Shown: positions 8,161 to 16,144 of the stretch, piece after piece
How positions within the stretch are numbered: position 1 is the first letter of the stretch
How the letters are laid out: each line of letters starts with the position of its first letter
Position numbers and translations under genes: made by a program
Assembly: GCF_001644575.1 (NCBI RefSeq)
Contig: NZ_CP015596.1
Coordinates: 806,001-870,000, forward strand
Direction of reading: 5' to 3'
DNA length: 64,000 bases
Source of the DNA: Mycobacterium adipatum
Lineage (GTDB): Bacteria > Actinomycetota > Actinomycetes > Mycobacteriales > Mycobacteriaceae
Notes under the pieces: generated by a model
What the model was told of the DNA's origin: nothing
Seen by the model: the letters and a program-made list of their open reading frames with translations, nothing else
Databases searched by the model: none

Positions 8161-9801
8161 ATGACCGCAACGCTTGTCGCGAAGGATGTGGCCGGCGGAT
8201 ACGCCCATCGCACACTGTTCGAGAACGTCGATCTGACCGTGGCGCCCGGCGATGTGATCGGTGTCGTCGGGGCCAACGGTGCCGGGAAGAGCACCCTGCT
8301 GCGCATCCTGGCCGGTGATCTCGAACCGCTGGCCGGGACGGTGAGCGCCGCCCCGGCGGACGCGTTCGTCGGCTGGCTGCCCCAGGAGCACGAACGGGTC
8401 CCGGGGGAGACCGTGGCCGGCTACATCGCGCGGCGCACCGGGTGCGCGGCCGCGACATCGGCGATGGAGACTGCCGCCGAGGCGCTCTCCGATTCCGATG
8501 CCGCCGCGGACGCCTACTCCGCGGCGCTGGACCATTGGCTGGCCACCGGCGCGGCGGACCTCCAGGAGCGGTTACCCGCCGTGCTGGCCGACCTGGGGTT
8601 GGATTGCGAGGCGCCGGACGCGACCCAGATGACCGCGCTCTCGGGTGGGCAGGCGGCGCGGGTGGGTCTGGCCGCGCTGCTGCTGTCGCGTTTCGACATC
8701 GTGCTGCTCGACGAACCGACCAATGATCTCGACCTGGACGGGCTGGCCCGGCTGGAGCGTTTCGTCACCGAACTGCGTGGCGGCGTGGTGTTGGTGAGCC
8801 ACGATCGAGAGTTCCTCTCCCGCAGCGTGACCCGTGTCCTGGAGCTGGATCTGGCGCAGAACACCAGCACCGTTTTCGGCGGTGGGTACGACAGTTATCT
8901 CGAAGAGCGCGCGGTCAACCGCCGGCACAAGCGCGAACAGTACGAGGAGTTCGCCGACAAGAAGGCCGATCTGGTGGCGCGCGCCCGCACCCAGCGTGAA
9001 TGGTCCAGCCAGGGGGTGCGTAACGCCATGCGCAAGGCTCCCGACAACGACAAGGTTCGCCGCCGCGCCCAAACCGAGTCCAGCGAGAAGCAAGCGCAGA
9101 AGGTGCGCCAGATGGAGAGCCGGATCGCGCGGCTCGAAGAAGTCGAGGAGCCCCGCAAGGAATGGACGCTGCAGTTCACCATCGGGTCGGCGCCGCGGTC
9201 GAGCGCAGTGGTGGCGACGCTCGACCGGGCCGTGGTCCGGCACGGGGATTTCGTCCTGGGGCCGGTGTCGCTGCAGGTGGACGCGGGGGAGCGGATCGGT
9301 ATCACCGGACCCAATGGTGCGGGCAAGTCGACCCTGCTGGGGTTGCTGCTCGGCCGGAGCCGGCCCGACGAGGGCAGGGCCGGTCTGGGCGCCAGCATCG
9401 CCGTCGGCGAGATCGACCAGGCCCGTGCGGAATTCGACGGTCCGGGGCGACTGGTGGACCGCTTCGAAGCACACGTCCCGGACTGGCCCACCGCCGAGGT
9501 GCGGACGCTGCTGGCGAAGTTCGGCCTGGGCGCCGACCATGTCGAACGCGCGGTCGGGGAGCTTTCCCCCGGTGAGCGCACCCGCGCCGGGTTGGCGCTG
9601 CTGCAGGCGCGCGGCGTCAATGTGCTCGTCCTCGACGAACCGACCAACCATCTGGACCTGCCCGCCATCGAGCAGCTGGAACAGGCGTTGGAGAGCTATG
9701 ACGGCGCGCTACTGCTGGTCACCCATGACCGCCGGATGCTGCAGAACGTCCGCCTCGATCGGACCTGGCGCGTCGAGAACGGCCGGGTTCACGGGGTGTA
9801 G
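8161..9801 (+). CDS. ABC-F family ATP-binding protein (ribosome-associated)
   Basis: 546 aa with two ABC ATPase domains and no membrane segments. Walker A motifs are GANGAGKST (~37-45) and GPNGAGKST (~383-391); signatures are LSGGQAARV (~160) and LSPGERTRAG (~467); both Walker B ends read LDEPTN. A charged linker (about residues 255-330) separates the domains, as in ABC-F proteins that act on the ribosome as translation or antibiotic-resistance factors. It resembles the mycobacterial Rv1473 type, recalled rather than searched. The 3' end overlaps the opposing PPOX gene by 13 bp. Confidence 0.85.
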   Translation: MTATLVAKDVAGGYAHRTLFENVDLTVAPGDVIGVVGANGAGKSTLLRILAGDLEPLAGTVSAAPADAFVGWLPQEHERVPGETVAGYIARRTGCAAATSAMETAAEALSDSDAAADAYSAALDHWLATGAADLQERLPAVLADLGLDCEAPDATQMTALSGGQAARVGLAALLLSRFDIVLLDEPTNDLDLDGLARLERFVTELRGGVVLVSHDREFLSRSVTRVLELDLAQNTSTVFGGGYDSYLEERAVNRRHKREQYEEFADKKADLVARARTQREWSSQGVRNAMRKAPDNDKVRRRAQTESSEKQAQKVRQMESRIARLEEVEEPRKEWTLQFTIGSAPRSSAVVATLDRAVVRHGDFVLGPVSLQVDAGERIGITGPNGAGKSTLLGLLLGRSRPDEGRAGLGASIAVGEIDQARAEFDGPGRLVDRFEAHVPDWPTAEVRTLLAKFGLGADHVERAVGELSPGERTRAGLALLQARGVNVLVLDEPTNHLDLPAIEQLEQALESYDGALLLVTHDRRMLQNVRLDRTWRVENGRVHGV

Positions 9802-10211
9802 CGGGCCACCTTCTGCGGGTTGATGACCAGCCGCAGCAGCTCGGCGCCCAGCATCTGCTCCAGTTCGGTGCTGCGCCCGCGGTCGCCGAGGTCCCAGTAG
9901 CGGGCGGCCAGTCGAGCCGCGAGTTCCTGGGCCCCTTGGCTTTCCAGTGTCACGGTGCCGGCCACCGATACCCAGTGTTCGGGTTCACCGACCGGGGCGG
10001 CCACCACCAGGGACGCGCGCGGGTCGGTGCGCAAACGCCGGACCTTCGCCGCGTCGGCAAGGGTGAACAGTTCGATGGTGCCGATGTCGGTGGCCTCGAA
10101 CCACACCGGGCGTGGCTGGGGTTCCTCGGCGCCGGCGGCCACCGTGAAGAATCCGTAGAGCGGGCGGCGCAGGAATGCCAGGTCTTCGGATGTGAGCTTC
10201 ACCGGGACCAC
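9789..10211 (-). CDS. PPOX-class F420- or flavin-dependent oxidoreductase
   Basis: 140 aa. The split-barrel flavoprotein pattern is visible: LYGFFTVAAG, PVWFEATD, KVRRLRTDPRASLVVAAP, EHWVSVAGTVTLE. Actinobacterial members usually use F420 or FMN/heme; the substrate is unknown. GTG start at 10211 lies inside the 3' end of the NmrA-like gene (13-bp overlap), so the two are translated together. Confidence 0.8.
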   Translation of the reverse strand: MVPVKLTSEDLAFLRRPLYGFFTVAAGAEEPQPRPVWFEATDIGTIELFTLADAAKVRRLRTDPRASLVVAAPVGEPEHWVSVAGTVTLESQGAQELAARLAARYWDLGDRGRSTELEQMLGAELLRLVINPQKVARYTP

Positions 10212-11035
10212 ACCCCGGTGGCGGCGGTGCGCAGCACATAATCCTGGAAGGACCGGGGCGGGCGGCCCAGCACGGACGCCACCGTGTCGGTGGTGGTGGC
10301 GAGCGAACCGTTCTCCATCAGCACGAACATCTCGGTGACGTGTTCGGCATCCTGGGCATCGACGCCCTGCTCGACCAGCAGCGCGGTGTACTCGGCCGCG
10401 CTGATCTGCTTGTAGGTGATGAACTGGCCCGATGCCCGGGAGATCATCTCCACGGCGGTGCCGAAGGTGAGAGCGTCGGGGCCGGTGAGTTCATAGGTCG
10501 CCCCGATGTGACCGCTTGGGCGGGTCAGCACCTCGGCTGCGACGTCGGCGACATCCTCGAGATCGATGAACGGTTCGGGGGTTTCACCGGCCGGCAACGC
10601 CAGCTCCCCGCTGCGCAACGGCGCCAAGAACAGGTCTTCGTCGAAGTTCTGCGCGAAGTTGTTGGGCCGCAGGACGGTCCACTCCAACGCCGAGGAGCGT
10701 ACGGCGCTCTCGGCGGCGCGCATGTCCAGCCCGAACGTCGAGTCTCCCCAACTGTCGGCGCCGCGTCCGGACAACAGCACGACCCGCCGCACCCCGGCGC
10801 TCTGCGCCGAGGCGACGAACTCGTCGGCCGGGCCCACCGTGGCGGGCGCCACCATGTACACCGCGGTGGCGCCGTCCAGCGCCGCATCCCAGCCGGTCGG
10901 ATCGGACCAGTCGAAGGGGGTCGGGCTGGACCGCGAGGCGAGCCGGGTGGCGACACCGCGCAGCCGTAGCCGGGCGGCCACGCGGCGGCCGCTCTTTCCG
11001 CTCGCACCCAGGATGAGGATTGTGTCTGTAGCCAT
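10199..11035 (-). CDS. NmrA-like NAD(P)-binding SDR protein
   Basis: 278 aa. The N-terminal nucleotide-binding loop is GASGKSG (10-16), followed by an atypical-SDR NmrA fold (VLRPNNFAQNF, FIDLEDVADVAAEVL). NmrA-like proteins act as redox sensors or quinone/isoflavone-type reductases; which applies here cannot be told. I chose the ATG at 11033-11035 because it leads directly into the Rossmann strand; an upstream start at 11071 would add 12 residues. Divergent from an AraC gene 80 bp away, its likely regulator. Confidence 0.85.
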   Translation of the reverse strand: MATDTILILGASGKSGRRVAARLRLRGVATRLASRSSPTPFDWSDPTGWDAALDGATAVYMVAPATVGPADEFVASAQSAGVRRVVLLSGRGADSWGDSTFGLDMRAAESAVRSSALEWTVLRPNNFAQNFDEDLFLAPLRSGELALPAGETPEPFIDLEDVADVAAEVLTRPSGHIGATYELTGPDALTFGTAVEMISRASGQFITYKQISAAEYTALLVEQGVDAQDAEHVTEMFVLMENGSLATTTDTVASVLGRPPRSFQDYVLRTAATGVWSR

Positions 11036-11115
11036 GAGCCCATTCAAGTTTCCGCCGTCGGACGATTCCATGGGTGTGACGCCTGATCACATGTGAATTC
11101 GTCTAGCCTCGATAT

Positions 11116-12063
11116 ATGGACGTGTTCGGTGACCTGTGCCGCGGCGTGCGCGCCCACGGCTCCCTGTTCGGCAGCTCGCAGCTGTCGCCACCGTGGGCGC
11201 TGCAGTTCGTGGACGGTGCACCGCTGACGCTGTGCACCGTGCTGGACGGGCAGGGCTGGTTGCTGCCCGAACATGGTGCGCCCGTGCAGATGCGCGATCG
11301 CGACACGGTGGTGGTGAAGGGGCCGGACACCTTCACCTTCGTCGACGACCTCGCGACCACGGCGGAACCGATCGCCTGCGGGGAGATGTGTGCGAAACCC
11401 GAGTACGGCGGCACCCGGCACCGGATCGGGTGGACCGACAGCGGGTCCGGGGAAACGACCTTGGTCGTCGGCGCCTACCCGGTGCGCGGCGAGATCAGCC
11501 GCCGCCTGTTGGACGCACTGCCTGCGGTGCTGCACCTCGCCGGCGGCGGCGACGGAGATGCGGTGCTGGACCACCTGGCCGCCGAGGCCGCCCTCGACAT
11601 CCCGGGCCAACAGGTGGTGCTGGACCGCCTGTTGGACTGGATGCTGGTGTGCACGCTGCGCACCTGGTTCGACAGCCCCGAGGGCCATCCGCCGACGTGG
11701 TGGACCGCCCAGCGGGATCCGGTGGTCGGGGATGCGCTGCGACTGCTGCACACCGATCCCGCCGCTTCGTGGACGGTTTCGTCGTTGGCGGCCGGAGCGG
11801 GCGTGTCCCGGTCGACGCTGGCCAAACGGTTCAACGACCTGGTCGGCGAACCGCCGCTGACCTACCTGACCAAATGGCGGATGACCGTGGCGATGGACCT
11901 GCTGATCGAACAGGAGACGGCAACGGTCTCCGAGGTCGCCCGCGCGGTGGGGTACGCCGATCCGTTCACCTTCAGCGCGGCCTTCAAACGGGTCCGCGGG
12001 ATGAGCCCCAGCGAGTTCCGGCGCATCAACACCGCGGCGGTGCTGACCGCCGGCCAGGGGTGA
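11116..12063 (+). CDS. AraC-family regulator with cupin-type sensor domain
   Basis: 315 aa. The N-terminal half is the AraC cupin_6 type (VLDGQGWLLPEHG, RDTVVVKGPDTFTF). The C-terminal half has both AraC helix-turn-helices (GVSRSTLAKRFNDLVGEPPL and VARAVGYADPFTFSAAFKR). Divergent from the NmrA/PPOX pair, which is the usual arrangement for this regulator family and suggests it controls that pair. Confidence 0.87.
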   Translation: MDVFGDLCRGVRAHGSLFGSSQLSPPWALQFVDGAPLTLCTVLDGQGWLLPEHGAPVQMRDRDTVVVKGPDTFTFVDDLATTAEPIACGEMCAKPEYGGTRHRIGWTDSGSGETTLVVGAYPVRGEISRRLLDALPAVLHLAGGGDGDAVLDHLAAEAALDIPGQQVVLDRLLDWMLVCTLRTWFDSPEGHPPTWWTAQRDPVVGDALRLLHTDPAASWTVSSLAAGAGVSRSTLAKRFNDLVGEPPLTYLTKWRMTVAMDLLIEQETATVSEVARAVGYADPFTFSAAFKRVRGMSPSEFRRINTAAVLTAGQG

Positions 12064-12114
12064 GCGACCTCACCCGCGGTAACAACGGGCGGTGCCGCCG
12101 GCGATGTACCCAGC

Positions 12115-12933
12115 ATGATCTTTCGGTTGGGTATGGCGGTCACGGTCGCGGCGACGGCCCTGGTCGGGCTGGCCGGCGGCACCGCCGCCGCGGCACCGGG
12201 GTGCGCGGACTTCCACTGGATCGGCGCCGCCGGATCCGGCCAACGCGACGGGGCCGGCTTGACCGCCAACGGCGGGATGGGCGATGTGGTGTACCAGTCC
12301 TACCAGCAGTTGAGCTCCGAGCTGGCGGCGACTGGCCGAACCATCACCGCCGAGGCTGTGCAATACCCGGCCGCACCCGTCCCGCTGGGCGGCGGGCTCG
12401 GCGGTTGGATGGATTTCATGGACAGTGTGGAAGACGGCACCGACGCCACCGCCGATCAACTGGAGGCGTTCACGGCGCGCTGCCCGCTGACCAAGGTGGT
12501 GCTTGCCGGCTACTCCCAGGGCGCGATGGTCATCCACCGCAATCTGCATGATCTGGCCGACGACCCGCATGTGGCGGCCGCCCTGCTGGTCGCCGACGGG
12601 GACCGGCTGCCCGCGGACACCACCATCAACATGGGGTCGACGGCGGTGCTGCCGGGCGCAGGCAAGGGCGTCGCCCAGGAGCACTCCTTCCTCGCCTCGA
12701 CCGACACCTCGCCGCTGCCGCCGGCCATCGGCGCCCGCACCGTCAGCGTCTGCGATGTGGGCGACCCGGTCTGCGATTACGACGCCGAGGCCGAGGAGGT
12801 GCCGGCTTCGGCCATCGCCATCCACACCGCGTACGCACCCGCCGCCAGCGGCCCGCATGCGTGGGGCGGCCCGCTGTACAACCTCGTGATGAGTGCGGCT
12901 CCGCTGGCGGGGGTGGCCGACGCGACAGCGTGA
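12115..12933 (+). CDS. Secreted cutinase family esterase
   Basis: 272 aa. A signal peptide ends near the Ala-rich stretch GGTAAAAPGC (~residues 22-31). The alpha/beta-hydrolase elbow GYSQG puts the catalytic Ser at 134. An Asp in the CDVGDPVCDYD segment and a His in AIHTAYAP complete the triad. Cutinase-like proteins are a mycobacterial hallmark and act outside the cell on esters or lipids. The paired cysteines (C-A-D at the N-terminus; CPL; CDVGDPVC) fit the cutinase disulfides. Confidence 0.92.
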   Translation: MIFRLGMAVTVAATALVGLAGGTAAAAPGCADFHWIGAAGSGQRDGAGLTANGGMGDVVYQSYQQLSSELAATGRTITAEAVQYPAAPVPLGGGLGGWMDFMDSVEDGTDATADQLEAFTARCPLTKVVLAGYSQGAMVIHRNLHDLADDPHVAAALLVADGDRLPADTTINMGSTAVLPGAGKGVAQEHSFLASTDTSPLPPAIGARTVSVCDVGDPVCDYDAEAEEVPASAIAIHTAYAPAASGPHAWGGPLYNLVMSAAPLAGVADATA

Positions 12934-12986
12934 AGTTCACCGAACGCGTCGCCGGTGTGCGGCCGCCCGGATAGGGTCGGGCCAGC

Positions 12987-14222
12987 ATGAATACTTCAGA
13001 AACGTTGCGCCGCTTCACCAAAGTAGTGTCCGTCGCCGCGACCGCAGCGCTGTTTGCTGCTTGCGCAGCCCCCGACGATTCCGCGACGCAACCGGATCCC
13101 GGCGTGCCGGGGGCCAATGTGCCCACTACCACCGTGGCGCCCATCGTGAACCCCGCCCTGCTCGACGCCGGCACATACCCGACGGCAGTGCGTCCGCCGC
13201 TGGGGACCGCCGGTGATCCCCGCGTCGGCGCGATCACCGACGCGCAGAACCTGGCCGGCTTCGTGGTCGGGCCATGGGAGGCCGACGAGGCGCTGGTGAC
13301 CCCGTATCTGGCCACGTACTACCTGCTCGACTCCGCGGGTTCGCTGATGCAACTCGCGCCCGAGGGCGTCGCGCAGCAGGCCGAAACCCACGGTTTGGTC
13401 AACGGATTCGCCTCCGCCCGGCAGGTCGCCGACAAGACGGTGATGATCAATGCGGTGTTCCGTTTTCCGGACGCGGCGGCCGCCGCATCAGCCACGGTGG
13501 ACATGAACACGAGCGCGGCCGCTCAGGCGATCCGCGGTGTCACCCCGACACCTGCGGTGATTCCCGGCCACCCCGAAGCCGCCGCCTCCACCTACCCCTT
13601 CACCCCGCACGAATCGGAGCGGGAGTGGACGGTCATCCGGTCGTTCGCACCTCACGGTCCCTACGTGTTCATGCAACTCGTCCAGTCCGTCGACGGCTTC
13701 GACGCGGCGGCTGCCTTGGTGCGCAAGGCGATCGAGGTACAGGGCCCGCGGATCGACGGATTCGCCCCCGCCCCGGCCGATGCCCTGGCCGACGTTCCGC
13801 TGGACCCGTCGGGGCTGCTGGCCAAGGCACTGCCTTTGCCGGGCAGCGCCGCACCGACGAAGAATGCCGTCTACAGCCGGGGCGGCGCGGTGCATTTCCA
13901 GAGCAACCCGATCGCCTCCAAGACGTTGTTCACCGACACCGGTGTGACGGCGGTGGCGATGGCACTGACCAACGTGTACGAGGCGAAGAGCCCCGGTCTG
14001 GCGTCCATGGTGGTCGGGTCCTTCAGCAAAGAGGTCACCGCCCAGGGTGCGGCGCCGGCCGATTCGGTACCCGCGCTGCCGGACAGCCACTGCTCGGCGC
14101 GCGGGAAGGCCTTCTACTGTGTCGCCGCGGCGGGTCGCTACGCCGTCGAGGTCAACGCGGAGACGTTGCCGGAAGCGCACCAGCAGATGGCGGCGCAGTA
14201 CATCCTGCTGACCGCGCCCTGA
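12987..14222 (+). CDS. Lipoprotein, DUF7373-like
   Basis: 411 aa. The signal sequence ends in the lipobox LFAAC with Cys26 as lipidation site. A Pro/Thr-rich linker follows. The body matches the look of the DUF7373 mycobacterial lipoprotein family (a repeated pattern with paired cysteines near the end, HCSARGKAFYCVAAAGRYAV). Anchored on the outer face of the cell membrane; function unknown. It is a separate unit 53 bp after the cutinase gene. Confidence 0.82.
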   Translation: MNTSETLRRFTKVVSVAATAALFAACAAPDDSATQPDPGVPGANVPTTTVAPIVNPALLDAGTYPTAVRPPLGTAGDPRVGAITDAQNLAGFVVGPWEADEALVTPYLATYYLLDSAGSLMQLAPEGVAQQAETHGLVNGFASARQVADKTVMINAVFRFPDAAAAASATVDMNTSAAAQAIRGVTPTPAVIPGHPEAAASTYPFTPHESEREWTVIRSFAPHGPYVFMQLVQSVDGFDAAAALVRKAIEVQGPRIDGFAPAPADALADVPLDPSGLLAKALPLPGSAAPTKNAVYSRGGAVHFQSNPIASKTLFTDTGVTAVAMALTNVYEAKSPGLASMVVGSFSKEVTAQGAAPADSVPALPDSHCSARGKAFYCVAAAGRYAVEVNAETLPEAHQQMAAQYILLTAP

Positions 14223-14227
14223 ACGTT

Positions 14228-14241
14228 CCCCCGATCGGGGG
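14228..14241. promoter_or_regulatory. Perfect 14-bp palindrome in leader of small secreted protein gene
   Basis: CCCCCGATCGGGGG is a perfect palindrome 118 bp before the ATG at 14359. A one-base variant occurs at 15324-15337 in front of the second small secreted protein, and the DNA between palindrome and start is partly alike in both. Operator or RNA hairpin: both are possible. Confidence 0.45.
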
Positions 14242-14358
14242 ACAGCGGCTTCATCCGGTGCGGGGCCCGGTCGACGGACAGACGCGGCCGGCTGCCGGAG
14301 GCATTCTTGAGTCATCGCCGGAGAACACCGGACATGAACTCTCACAAAGGATTACGAC

Positions 14359-14592
14359 ATGAACACCGCCACCCGCCGCTTCGCCGCCGGAATCGTCATG
14401 GCAGCCGCACCCGCGATCATCGCCGTCGGCGGTGCCACCGCCGCCCACGCCACGGCCACCACCGCCACCAACACCGGACCGACCACATCGCAGGGACCCG
14501 CGGCCCACCAGGGCCAGGGTGCGCAGGACGGAGTCACCAGCCTGGCCCGCCGTCACCACCGTCACCACGGCTACTACCACCGCAGCCGCTGA
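14359..14592 (+). CDS. Small secreted His-rich protein
   Basis: 77 aa. A signal peptide (RRFAAGIVMAAAPAIIAVGG) ends near TAAHA. The mature part is about 45 residues: Thr/Gln-rich, with a basic His-rich tail (RRHHRHHGYYHRSR). AAAGGA precedes the ATG. Its leader resembles that of the secreted protein at 15467. No known family recognised; the His-rich tail could bind metal or an acidic surface. Confidence 0.7.
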   Translation: MNTATRRFAAGIVMAAAPAIIAVGGATAAHATATTATNTGPTTSQGPAAHQGQGAQDGVTSLARRHHRHHGYYHRSR

Positions 14593-14611
14593 CCTTGGAT
14601 GTGCACGCACC

Positions 14612-14660
14612 GGATTAGTCCGTGTCCAACTCGGGTAATGGTGTTCTCGACAGCGAGAAC
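14612..14660 (+). promoter_or_regulatory. Possible SigF-type promoter plus inverted repeat
   Basis: GGATT (14612-14616) and GGGTAA (14633-14638) at about 16-bp spacing resemble the mycobacterial SigF pattern (GGTTT ... GGGTA). Just downstream is a perfect inverted repeat, GTTCTCG-ACAG-CGAGAAC (14643-14660). Both precede the 41-codon gene at 14684. The match is by eye. Confidence 0.35.
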
Positions 14661-14683
14661 GCCACTACGTGAGGACAGCACAC

Positions 14684-14809
14684 GTGACATCCCAGGACCC
14701 CAAGCCGACCGAAGTCCACGCCGACGAGGACGAGGTGCTGGCGCCGGCGACACCCGGTGCCGAGGCGCTACCGACCGAGGAACCCGGCGAGCTCACCGAA
14801 AACCCGTAG
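14684..14809 (+). CDS. 41-aa acidic hypothetical protein
   Basis: GTG start with GAGGA 8 nt upstream; the product is very acidic and Pro-rich (VTSQDPKPTEVHADEDEVLA... TEEPGELTENP). Its last codons and stop fall inside the left arm of a strong hairpin, so transcription would end right at the gene. No family recognised. Supported by the ribosome site, the promoter-like element and the terminator. Confidence 0.5.
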   Translation: MTSQDPKPTEVHADEDEVLAPATPGAEALPTEEPGELTENP

Positions 14810-14841
14810 TTCCCCCGGACCCCAGGGGGACTACGGGTTTT
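14799..14841. terminator. Long hairpin terminator, probably bidirectional
   Basis: AAAACCCGTAGT (14799-14810) pairs perfectly with ACTACGGGTTTT (14830-14841). Inside, CCCCC (14812-14816) pairs with GGGGG (14825-14829), leaving one bulged base. The A and T ends make it look like an intrinsic terminator in either direction. Confidence 0.75.
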
Positions 14842-14910
14842 CCGTGATTCGGGGACCCCTCGCTCGGTGCGATCGTCACGAGTACCAGCCGCACCGAGAG
14901 AGGAAAGCCC

Positions 14911-15345
14911 ATGTCGGATGTACTCGAGAAGCTCACCAAGGCGATGACGGTCATCCAGGGGGTGCGGCCGCCGTTCATTCCTGCAGGCGCACACGCCATG
15001 ACCGCGGTCATCGAATGGGGGCCGGGGGACACCGGTGCACCGCCGCATCGCCACCCCGGGGGCCCCTGCTTCGGTTACGTGCTGGAAGGCGAGATGCTCT
15101 TCGAGCTCGAAGGCGAGGCGCCCCGCGTCATCAAGGCCGGCGAGGCGTTCTGGGAGCCCGGCGGTGATGTCATCCATTACTCGGACGGCAACCACCGCGA
15201 CGATGTTCCACTGCGCTTCCTGGTCACCATGCTGTGCTCGCCGGAACAGCAGATGTTCGTCCTCGTCGACGACGCCGAACTCGAAGCGCGCCGTGATCGT
15301 CGGGTGCCCGCAGAACTGCGGTTCCCCCGATTGGGGGACACGTGA
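14911..15345 (+). CDS. Cupin-domain protein
   Basis: 144 aa, a single cupin_2 barrel. Motif 1 is PPHRHPGGPCFGYVLEGEM and motif 2 is the weaker GGDVIHYSDGN. A GAGAGGA site precedes the ATG. Small cupins bind a metal and act as enzymes or sensors; substrate unknown. Its last codons contain the CCCCCGATTGGGGG element that starts the leader of the next gene. Confidence 0.8.
   Translation: MSDVLEKLTKAMTVIQGVRPPFIPAGAHAMTAVIEWGPGDTGAPPHRHPGGPCFGYVLEGEMLFELEGEAPRVIKAGEAFWEPGGDVIHYSDGNHRDDVPLRFLVTMLCSPEQQMFVLVDDAELEARRDRRVPAELRFPRLGDT
15324..15337. promoter_or_regulatory. Second copy of the CCCCCGAT-GGGGG element
   Basis: CCCCCGATTGGGGG differs by one base from the palindrome at 14228. It lies 130 bp before the ATG at 15467 and is placed in the 3' end of the cupin gene. 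Downstream blocks (CGGT-CGGGG-CCGG, GACAGAC-CG, ATTACGA before the start) are also shared with the first leader. Confidence 0.45.
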
Positions 15346-15466
15346 ATCCCCCGGTACGGGGTCCGGCTGGCCGACAGACCGCGCGGGCCCCGCCTGCCAT
15401 TGTTGAACCATGGCCGGAACGTACCGGCCGGAAGTTCAAAACACCAGTGGCACAGGAGATTACGAA

Positions 15467-15661
15467 ATGAAGAGCATCGGCCACCACTTCGCTGCCGGAT
15501 TCGCGCTGCTCGGCGCGACAGCCATCCTGGCAATCGGCGCCATCACCACCAACCAGGCCATGGCCGCCACCGCCGTCGCCCCCGATGCGAGTGTGGTCCA
15601 GACCGTCTCGACCCATGCCAGCGGTGACACCGGTGAACACAACTTCTTGTACGGGCGGTGA
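15467..15661 (+). CDS. Small secreted protein
   Basis: 64 aa. A signal peptide (HHFAAGFALLGATAILAIGA) is followed by a short mature part ending EHNFLYGR. A CAGGAG site precedes the ATG. It shares leader architecture with the 77-aa secreted protein at 14359, but the mature sequences do not align clearly. No family recognised. Confidence 0.62.
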   Translation: MKSIGHHFAAGFALLGATAILAIGAITTNQAMAATAVAPDASVVQTVSTHASGDTGEHNFLYGR

Positions 15662-15677
15662 TCGCGCCGATAGCTCG

Positions 15678-16028
15678 TCAGGAAAAGTGCTGATCCGCGC
15701 GTCGGCAGATCTGCAACATGCGGCCGACGAGCGCACCCGGAACGACCGTGAATTCGATCTCGGCCACCGCACAGCGCGCCTCGAGGGTCTTGAGCATCCA
15801 GTAGCCTTCGCTTGCGAAGAACCCGACCCGGCTGAGATCGAGGATCATCCGCCTGCTCAGCAGGACCTTGCCCAGCGTGTAGTCAAGGAGTTGGTGGGTG
15901 TTCGCGGCGTCCACGTCGCCCGCGACCGTGATCACCGCCAGATCGATATCGCGCCACTCGGTGCAGAGTTCGAGCCGAGACGACGACGTCGGTCGGGCGT
16001 GGGCGTCGTAGAAGAGCATTTCTGTCAT
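15678..16028 (-). CDS. STAS-domain protein (anti-sigma-factor antagonist type)
   Basis: 116 aa. STAS core: DIDLAVITVAGDVDAANTHQ and RRMILDLSRVGFFASEGY, where the Ser sits at the usual phosphorylated position. Such proteins bind anti-sigma kinases and are switched by phosphorylation. The ATG at 16028 is chosen because GGAGGT lies just before it; an in-frame ATG at 16040 has no such site. No partner kinase gene is nearby. Confidence 0.83.
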   Translation of the reverse strand: MTEMLFYDAHARPTSSSRLELCTEWRDIDLAVITVAGDVDAANTHQLLDYTLGKVLLSRRMILDLSRVGFFASEGYWMLKTLEARCAVAEIEFTVVPGALVGRMLQICRRADQHFS

Positions 16029-16144
16029 GGCAACCTCCATCGATCGCGACGGTTACGGCTGCTGCTGAACCAGCCTTAACGGTACTCGCGGTCCGGGTCC
16101 ACAAACCGACGTTCACTGGCCGGCAAACGCAACGTGGCCGCGGG

